From: Cephalopachus bancanus
Taxonomy: Eukaryota; Chordata; Mammalia; Primates; Tarsiidae
Reading direction: 5' to 3'
Assembly (NCBI GenBank): GCA_027257055.1
Contig: JAPVLO010000019.1
Span: 15,550,501-15,614,500, forward strand
Length of the DNA: 64,000 nucleotides
Position numbers and translations under genes: made by a program. Below are positions 56,790 through 64,000 of the stretch, piece after piece; positions within the stretch are counted from its first letter, which is position 1, and the number at the start of each line of letters is the position of its first letter. The notes below the pieces were generated by a model that made no database searches, had not been told where the DNA came from, and saw only the letters and a program-made list of their open reading frames with translations.

Positions 56790-57710
56790 AATTTGAAAAC
56801 TTTTAATACTTATGCATGGTTTTTCAAAAGTTTAAAGAAATTTAAAGTATAAATGGCAGGTTAGAACTATTTTTTTATAGAATTCGATATGATAAATGAA
56901 TAATTTCTCTAATTTTTAAATAACTCATAAATTAATACAAATGTCCAAAGTGTATAAATAAGTAGTTCAAAGGGAAAACCAATACCAACATCCACTAAAG
57001 ATTAAGATTTTCAACATCATTTATGTTTATTTTAAAAATGAAAACAATAGTAAAATTTTTTATTCACCATATGGCAAAGAATATGAAGTTGTACTGTGTT
57101 AGCAAAAATATGGAAAATAGGTACTCTCATATGCTTTCAGTCAGAGATTAAAATTGGTAAAATCTTTTAGAGAGCAATCTGGCCATATCGATTAAATCAT
57201 GACATTTTCTTCTCAGCATCCCCACTTATAGGAATTCATCATGTAGAAGTAAATATATCTTTAAAATTTTGTGTGAGTATAAAGATTATAGCATAATGCA
57301 TAATGATATAAACAGAATTACTTACATATTTTTAAATAAAGAATTATTTTTAAATTTTATAGTTTGTTTATGAAATGGAATAATATGTGGTTTCATAATA
57401 GATAACACTATATATGCCAATGTATGAAAAAAAATTGCTCATGCTTATATACACATGAAAATGTTCTCAAATTATAATAATTATTTCCTCCAAAGTATAT
57501 AAAAACAAAAACTTGACCTCTGTCAGTTCCACTCTCCAGTGCTTTTCACATATTTACACATTATATTTGTAATTAAAAAGAAAAAACACTCATTGATGAC
57601 ATCAGCAAACTTGTAGAGTAGGAATGTCGTTCTTTTGTCTTCAAAAAAAAAAAAAAATTAGTCAAGTATCCATGAATAAAAAGAGCTGTGGGAGGGCTCA
57701 AGAGTCCAAT
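56790..57710 (+). mobile_element. Possible old L1ME/HAL1-type fragment in AT-rich DNA
   Basis: 57140-57260 recalls a decayed LINE ORF2 C-terminal end: AGAGAGCAATCTGGCCATAT, CATCCCCACTTATAGGAATT. The rest is AT-rich and uninformative. Confidence 0.35.
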
Positions 57711-58593
57711 TAAAGAGTGATGCTAACAAAATGATGGAATAGAAGATCCCCTGACATCACTTCCCCCACATAAATACAACTAGAAACTATTTAAAGACAA
57801 GAAGACCACACTTAATTTACCACAACACAGGGGAAAAAAATGAAGAAACCCTCTGGACCCAAATAGTCAAAAGAAACCAGGACTGGTAAGAGAAGCAATC
57901 ATTTTAGACTGTTCTGCCCTCTCCCACAAGATACTTTATAAGTCACTTACAGAAAATTTACCTAGACCGTTGGAAACCAAATGAGAGGAGGAAATTGGAG
58001 ATGGACATTTTATCTCCTCACAAGCATGAGAAAGCCACTTTGGTCCCATCTCACAGGAACCACTGGAAGTATCAGAGGGCTGAATCTCCTGAGGTGAATT
58101 GGGGCCAAAAAGAAGGGCACTGAATGCAGCAACTTGGTGGCTACTCTGTGCTTGGATCAGTGGGAATGCCATGTTGAAGAGTGGTTTGGCACCACAGCAC
58201 TGCAGGGTCACAATCCATGGGACCACCCCAATCCCTCATCAATTTTCCCACAAAGCCTAAGTGCTTGCCTGGAGACTTCCCTTGGTCTGAAAAAAACTAA
58301 AACAATGGAATTAAGTTCCAGTGCTCAATATAAGTTTTCACCAGACCAAGAAACAAAGGCAAAGAAGTGATTAATCCCAGTGCAGTATTAACATTCCAAT
58401 GTTCACTGTGAGACTTCCCCAAACCAGGAAACAATGGAAGGTTAATGAGTTAGTCCCAGTGTAGTGCTCTGGTTCTGGTGCTCACTATAAATCCTCCCCA
58501 TGACAGGCAGCAACAACAGACCAGAAATTAAGTTTTTATACTAATTAGCAAAGGTCTAACACCACCAAACAACGCCTGCAAAAGCTGAAAGAG

Positions 58594-59595
58594 GTGGTTG
58601 TCTCCTCAAATACACAGGTATTAATGTATCAATGTAATGATTCAAGGACTGTGAAAATTGAGAGAAATATGACACCAATAATAGGAACTAACAAAACTTT
58701 AGCAATAGAACCAGAAAATTTTAAGACTTATGAAATGTCTGAAAGAATTCAGAGTTATTCTTTTAAAGTTTTTCAGGAAATCATAAGAAAATGCCAATAG
58801 AAAACACAATAAAATTGAGGAAACAATCCAAGAACAAAATTAGAAATTTACAAAGAAATAGAAACAATATAAAGAACCAAGTACAAATCTTAGAAATAAA
58901 AAAATGTAATAACTGAACTGAAAAATACTTATTTAAAAAACATCAACAGCAGACTTGATCAAACAAAAGAAAGAATCATTGAGCTTGAAGACAGAACATA
59001 TGTAATTATCCAAACAGATTAAATGAAAAATGGTAAAGAAGGCCTATGAGAATGATGGGCCACCATTTAACAAACTAACTCCACATAATAGGAATTTCTA
59101 AAGGCGACAACAGAGAAAAGGGTCTACAATAGATATTTAAAGAAATAATGACTGAAATTTCCCCAAGTCTAAAGAAAGACTACACCATCAAGGTACAGGA
59201 AGCTCAGAGGTCAAATCAAATTCATCCCAAAGAGGAATGTCCCGAAATACAATCAATGATCAAAACTCAAGTACAAATTTTTTTTTTATTGCTCAAAACA
59301 ACAAGAGAAAAAAAACATATCATTTCCAACAGAGCCTCAATATGACTTTCAGTAGATTTCTTAAAAGAAACCTCCGCAGGTCAAGAGAGAGTAGGATAAT
59401 ATATTCAAAATGCTGAAGAAGAAAAAACAAAACTGTCAGCCATGAATACAGTATCTGGCAAAGCTTTCCATCCAACACAAAGGAGAGAGAGACTTCCACA
59501 GACAAACAAAAGCTGAGGAAATTCATCACCACCAAACCTGTCTTACAAGAAATGTTAAAGGAAGTTTTTAAGTCTGAAAGAAAGGGATGCTAGTG
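58594..59595 (+). pseudogene. Old L1 ORF1, decayed
   Basis: A coiled-coil-like stretch (about 58670-59020, many Glu/Lys/Ile codons) is followed by text near 59150 (MTEISPSLKKDYTIKVQEAQ) that corresponds to the start of the RNA-binding part. The C-terminal RNA-binding domain is at 59380-59560 in shifted frames. Many stops and indels show it to be ancient. Confidence 0.7.
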
Positions 59596-59622
59596 GGTAG
59601 CAATAAAACATTTGAAAGTGTA

Positions 59623-60021
59623 TACCTGACGCTGGGCTCGGTGGCTCAACCTGTAATCCCACACTTTGGGAGGCTGAGGTGAGTGGATTGCCTGAGCTCG
59701 CAGGTTCGAGACCCTCTTGGACAACTTGGCGAGACCTCGTCTCTACAATAAATCAAAGAATGAGCCAGACATGGTAGCGCATGCCTGTAGTTCCAGCTAC
59801 TTGGAAGGCTGAGGCGGAAAGATCGCCGGACCCCAGCAGGTTGAGGCTGCGGTGGCCGGGAACGGCCACTGCACTCCAGTCTGGGCGACAGAGTGAGACT
59901 CCAATTCAAAAAAATAAAGAAAGAAAGAAAAAAGAAAGTGTATACCTAACCCTGATTGTACCCCACATCTTTAAAATAAAAAAATTAAAAGTTTAAAAAA
60001 AAACCCAAAACAAAAAAAAAA
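59623..60021 (+). mobile_element. Ultra-short L1 3' tail, itself split by an Alu
   Basis: Joining 59623-59630 with 59951-60021 gives only about 35 nt of lineage L1 sequence (ACCTGAC, then CCTGATTGTACCCCACATCT) and an A-rich tail of about 40 nt. The TSD TTGAAAGTGTA (59612-59622) and TTGAAAATGTA (60022-60032) bracket it, and the old L1 ORF1-to-linker order continues on either side. Confidence 0.75.
59631..59933 (+). mobile_element. Alu dimer, older left-arm type
   Basis: GCTGGGCTCGGTGGCTCAAC at the left, GACAACTTGGCGAGACC (long form) and the right-arm GTGGCCGGGAACGGCCAC hairpin. A 17-bp TSD, GAAAGTGTATACCTGAC (one change), is at 59614-59630 and 59934-59950. The tail is an AAAGAAAGAAAG-like run. 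Confidence 0.96.
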
Positions 60022-60506
60022 TTGAAAATGTAGAACTCATGGGTGAAAGTAAGGATACAGACAAATTCAGAATATTCTAATAAGTAATTGTGGGAAGTAA
60101 ACCATGTATATCTCAAGTATGAAGACTAAAAAACAAAACTACCAAAAGAACAATTACTACAACAATTGGTTCAGAGCTAGGCAATATAAAAACATGTACA
60201 TTGAAACACCAAAAAGTTGAAATGGAGGGGGGTGTTAAAGTGTAGACTTTGTTTTTGCTATTTTTCCTTTCTTTGTGGTCAAAGTTGTTACCAAACTAAA
60301 ATAACTATAAGATGGTTTTTATAAGCACAAAGCAAAAATCTATAGTTGATACACTAAAACTAAACTGCATGAAATAAAAACATGTAAATAATGACCTTGT
60401 CTCTTTTTACTATCTTTAACTTAAAGTCTATTTTGTCTGACATAAGTATAGCTCCCTCTGCTCTTTTTTTGTGTGCCTACTTGCATGAAATATCTTTTTC
60501 ATCCTT

Positions 60507-60590
60507 TTTTTTTTTTTTTTTAAAGAAAGCAGGATTTATTGTGAGGACAGAAAAGCTCCCACAGTGGGAGGGGACCTGGAGGGGTTACCC
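60507..60590 (-). mobile_element. Short retrotransposed transcript 3' end
   Basis: An 84-bp insertion in the old L1, with T run 60507-60522 and the perfect 13-bp TSD CTTTTTCATCCTT at 60494-60506 and 60591-60603. On the minus strand it reads about 68 nt ending in CACAATAAATCCTGCTTTCT before the A tail, with a polyadenylation signal AATAAA. It therefore looks like the last bases of a polyadenylated transcript moved by L1. The source is not known to me; an LTR-type transcript is possible. Confidence 0.8.
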
Positions 60591-61329
60591 CTTTTTCATC
60601 CTTGCTGGTGAAGTAAGTCACTTTTAGGCAGCATATAGTTGAGTCTTGTTCTTTAATCCATTCATCCATCCTATACCTTCTGATTGGAGAAGTTAATCAT
60701 TTTACATCAAGATAATTACTAATTGGTAAGGGCTAATTATTGCTGTTTTGTTAATCGTTTTCTGGTTATTTTGTAGATCCTTTGTTCCTTCCTTTCTCTC
60801 TTGCTGTCTGCATTTGTGATTAGATGTTTTTTCTAGTGGTATGCATTGATTATTTTTTTCATATCTTTTGTGCATCTACCTTTGCTTTTGCTATGGCTAC
60901 TATTAGGCTTACATATGACATCTCGTTTGGGCTATTTTAAGTTGATAACATCTTAACTTTGATTTCATTAAAAACTACACTTTTGCTCCTATCCTCCTCA
61001 TCTTAGTACTTGATGTCCCAATTTACATATTTTTGTCTTTTACATTCCTTAAAGATTATTGTAGGTAGTATTATTTTTAAGACTTTTGTCTTTTGACCTT
61101 TATTCAAGATATAAGTGATTTATACATTACCACTACAGTATTAGATTATTCCAATTTTGACAGTGTACTTACTCTTATCAGTGAATTTTATACTTTCACA
61201 TGTTTAAGTTACCAGTTACCAGTCACTATTCTTTTATGTTACAAGTGTTACTATCTAGCATTTTTTTTTTCCAGCTTAAAGTACTACTTCTAGTATTTCT
61301 TATAAGACAGGACTGGTGTTGATAACTCC

Positions 61330-62100
61330 TTCAGGGTTTGTTTGTCTGGAAAATTCTTTATCTCTTTTTCTTTTCTGAAGAACAACTTTGACAGATAAAG
61401 TGATTTCTGTTGGCAGGTTTTTTTGTTTCCTTCAGTACTTTGAATATATCAGACCACTTTCTCCTGGCCTGTAAAGATTCCAATGAGAAATCTGCTCCTA
61501 ACCTCATTGAAAATCCCTTATATGTGATTTGCTTCTTTCCTCTTGCTGTTTTTACCATCCTCCTTGTCTGTGATTTTTGACAGTTTGATTATAATATGTC
61601 TTAGAGTAGTCCTCTGTGAATTCTATCTCATTGGAAATCTTTGCTCTTTCTACACCCATATATCAAATATCTTTTTTCAGGTTTGAAAAGCCTTCAGCTA
61701 TAAATTCTTTAAATAAGTTATCTGTCCCTTTGTCTATCTTTCCTCTTCCTAAACTCCTAAAATTTGAATATCTGATCTTTTGATGCTCTCTCATTTTGTA
61801 ACCTTTCCATTTGTTTTCTTTTTCCTCCTCTTACTGTATAACTTCAGGTCTTGAGGTCAAGATTCCTTCTTCTACTTGATTAATTCTGTTGTTGACACTC
61901 TCTTATTGCATTTTTCATTTTATTCATTGTATTTTCAGTTCCAGAATTTGTCTAATTTTGAACAATAGTTTACATTTCTCCATTAAATTTTTTATGTTGG
62001 TCATTTTTTTCTTATTTGTACTGAACTTTTTGTACTTTCTTGAAGTTTACTGAGGTCTTTAAAACAATTATTTTGAATTCTTTGTTAGGCAGTTCATAAT
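61330..62100 (-). pseudogene. Old L1 ORF1, decayed
   Basis: The frame at 61558-61358 reads the C-terminal RNA-binding domain (YKGFSMRLGADFSLESLQAR, WSDIFKVLKE), the same region as in the ORF1 at 11404-11102 but diverged. A coiled-coil-like part is upstream (to about 62100). Broken by frameshifts. Confidence 0.78.
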
Positions 62101-63034
62101 CTCCATTTCTTTGAGTTCAGTGACTAGTGCTTTATCTTATTCTTTTGGTAGTGTCATGTTTTCCCGATTGTTCTTGATCCTTGTGGCTGTGTATTAGTGT
62201 CTATACCTATGAAGAGAAGAAACTTATGCCAGTCCTTGCTCACTGTCTTTGTCTCAGAAAGCCCTTTATCATTCAGTCAATCCAGATATTCTGGACAGAC
62301 CTTTCATGCTCTTTGCTGCTAAAGTTCTCTGGAGGCTGGCCTGGTGCATGAGTCAGCAGACAGGTGGGCCTGTCACCTTGGTCTTTGTAAATGAGCCTGA
62401 CGTCTCCATTGACTGAGCTGTATCTGTTGGCTGAGCCAGTGGGGATGGACTTGGAGCCTGAATCCACAATCTTGGGTCTGGAGCCTGAATCCATAGACAC
62501 TGGCTTGAAGTCTAGGTCCACAGGGGCTGACCTGGTTCTTTCAGAACATGAAGTTGGGCTTTGAATATGAGTCTTCAGGGGCCAACCAGGCCCTGGAATA
62601 GGTCTGGCATCTCCACTTGTACCAACCTGGAGCCTGAGTCTATGGGATTTGTTCTGGTGCTGGGGAAGACCTGGTTTCTAGGTCCATGGAGGCTAGCTTG
62701 AGTCTGCAGGGTTGCACCTGGAGGCTTGGTCCATAGACAATAGCCTGGCACCAGGGTCTATTGGGATGGGGACCCTACATCTGCTGGAGCAAAACCTGGA
62801 TGCTGGGTTCACTAGAGCTATGGGAACTGGTCTTGGAGCCTAGGGCTGGCTTGGTGCTGGGGTAGACATGGTGCTTGGGTCTATGGGGGCTGAAAACCAT
62901 TTGATTTTAAAGAACCTATAAGTAATAGAAGACAGGCTGGAGCCAGTTTAAGATGGGATTTAAAACAGACACCTCTTAAATAAATCCAAGATCCTCAAAG
63001 GGCAGCAGTGTTAGAAAAACGTTGAACTAGAGAA

Positions 63035-63104
63035 ACATCAGTCCAAAAGCAAAAGCAACCACAACAAAAACATCAGTCCAAAAGCAAAAGCAACCACAAT
63101 AAAA
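63035..63104. repeat. 35-bp direct tandem duplication
   Basis: ACATCAGTCCAAAAGCAAAA starts at 63035 and 63070, and the units differ by one base (CAACAAA versus CAATAAA). The second unit is adjacent to the Alu TSD. Confidence 0.95.
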
Positions 63105-63114
63105 ATGTATTTGT

Positions 63115-63339
63115 CCACGGTTTTGAGACCCTCCTGGGCAAGTTGGCAAGACCTCATCTCTACAATAAATCAAAAATTAGCCAGGTGTGGTAGTGCGTGC
63201 CTGTAGTTCCAGCTACTTGGAAGGCTGAGGCGGAAGGATCACCGGAGCCCAGCAGGTCGAGGCTGCGGTGGCCGGGAGTGGCCACTGCACTCTAGTCTGG
63301 GCAACAGAGTGAGACTCCAACTCAAATAAATAAATAAAT
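63115..63339 (+). mobile_element. 5'-truncated Alu
   Basis: It begins at about Alu position 75 (TTTTGAGACCCTCCTGGGCA) and runs to a normal end with an AATA-rich tail. The TSD AAATGTATTTGT at 63103-63114 and 63340-63351 shows that the missing first part was never inserted. Longer left-arm type (GCAAGTTGGCAAGACC). Confidence 0.94.
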
Positions 63340-63351
63340 AAATGTATTTGT

Positions 63352-64000
63352 TTTGACTTGAGCTCAATGTAGGAAAAACGTTCCTGTGTATTAGGTATGT
63401 GTCAGGGATAACTGAATTTGATAAAACAATGCAAAGCAATTCACATAAGCAGAAATATGAGTAACTTTTAAACACATAAACTACAAATTAAAAGCTCAAT
63501 GAGACACCATTCACAATTTTTACATTACCCAATGTAAGAGATAATATGAAACTATAGGAAAGTCTTAACTAATTCTGGCATACATGTATAAATTGATAAA
63601 ACCTCTTTGCATGATAATTTCTCAATATTTTGTAAAGCTGAAGCATGCATACTCTATTAACCCCACAATCCCACTTCTACATAAGTACCCCTAAAACATT
63701 CCAAAGAGCACAAATGGTCTGCATACAGGTATACTCATAAGTTAAATATCTTTCAAAATAAAAATTTGAGGCAAATGTAAATAAAAATGTCTAGCATACA
63801 GTAAGATCTTAAAATGGTAATTATTAATATCATGTGTACTTTATATATACTTAATATTAAGCACACAAATAACTAGGTCATTTATATGCTATACATCAAA
63901 ATCATAGGTATATAGAAATGATAAATCAAAGTTGGTGCTACTTAGTCCTTTCTATCACATCTCACTATGTTCAACTCTTGGTGTATCTTCTAAAATTTCC
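63352..64000. other. AT-rich DNA, possible old LINE trace
   Basis: 63565-63760 (CCCCACAATCCCACTTCTAC, GTATACTCATAAG) weakly recalls an old LINE ORF2 end in plus orientation. Nothing else recognised. Confidence 0.35.

Larger units (their letters stand above)
57715..60385 (+). mobile_element. Old L1 5' half (5' UTR, ORF1, linker)
   Basis: 57715-58500 looks like an L1M-type leader. 58600-59600 encodes ORF1 remnants, and 60030-60385 resembles the region between ORF1 and ORF2 (GTTACCAAACTAAAATAACT, AGCACAAAGCAAAAATCTAT). A short L1 tail plus Alu is inserted at 59623-60021. ORF2 is absent. Confidence 0.75.
60390..62895 (-). mobile_element. Old L1 5' half, opposite orientation
   Basis: On the minus strand: 5' UTR (62895-62150) built of repeating 'tggagcctgggtctatgg'-like phrases, ORF1 (about 62100-61330), linker and the start of ORF2 (60790-60390; words such as TAAAGTCTATTTTGTCTGAC on +). 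A short transcript tail is inserted at 60507-60590. Together with the 57715 element it forms an inverted pair. Confidence 0.75.

Overview
This is a gene-poor stretch of primate nuclear DNA. The dimeric 7SL-derived Alu elements place it in a primate. The youngest Alus lack the right-arm sequence I expect in lemurs and lorises, and also lack AluS/AluY diagnostics. The youngest L1s end in a tail of the type CCTGAATTGTACCCCACATCTTTAAAAT, which differs from both the anthropoid and the strepsirrhine L1 tails as I know them. My best inference is a tarsier (Tarsius), at about 0.7; the sequence itself shows only 'primate with its own L1 and Alu lineage'. I see no host protein-coding exon, tRNA, rRNA or CpG-island promoter. 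All convincing reading frames belong to retrotransposons, one DNA transposon or an endogenous retrovirus, and all of those are broken.

Layout. 1-2.4 kb: a CA microsatellite, a 5'-truncated L1 tail split by an Alu, and a second Alu. 2.4-15.7 kb: a full-length L1 on the minus strand, broken in ORF2 by an Alu and in ORF1 by a second near-full-length L1 in the same orientation; target-site duplications (TSDs) can be read for every layer. 15.7-22.3 kb: mostly unique DNA with one old Alu and MIR traces. 22.3-26.6 kb: an old minus-strand L1 split by an Alu, a Tigger fragment, opposed old L1 3' UTRs, and a young L1 tail inserted between them. 26.6-30.9 kb: mostly unique, with a hAT-type MITE. 30.9-33.9 kb: an old plus-strand L1 holding a younger L1 (with a scrambled internal patch) and a young Alu. 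36.0-38.2 kb: an ERV-L internal fragment (integrase and dUTPase-like parts) and two nested LTR-type repeats. 38-42 kb: L2 and MIR remnants. 42.0-43.6 kb: a 5'-inverted L1 and an Alu with an expanded AATA linker. 44-48.7 kb: fragments and microsatellites. 48.9-49.5 kb: an internally deleted mariner. 49.8-56.8 kb: Alus, a primate L1 tail inside an LTR-type repeat, and a young L1 tail with chained microsatellites. 57.7-62.9 kb: two 5' halves of old L1s facing each other, carrying an ultra-short L1, an Alu and a short retrotransposed transcript tail. 63.0-64.0 kb: a tandem duplication and a 5'-truncated Alu.

The elements work together only in the sense of retrotransposition. The L1 lineage supplies the endonuclease and reverse transcriptase that mobilised its own truncated copies, the Alus and the transcript tail, which explains the shared A-tails and TSDs. 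The observations most worth following are the perfect tRNA T-arm-like hairpin over the pol III B box in the youngest Alus, the YY1-type motif at +12 to +21 of the full-length L1, the fully resolved L1-in-L1 nest, and the orphan transcript tail.
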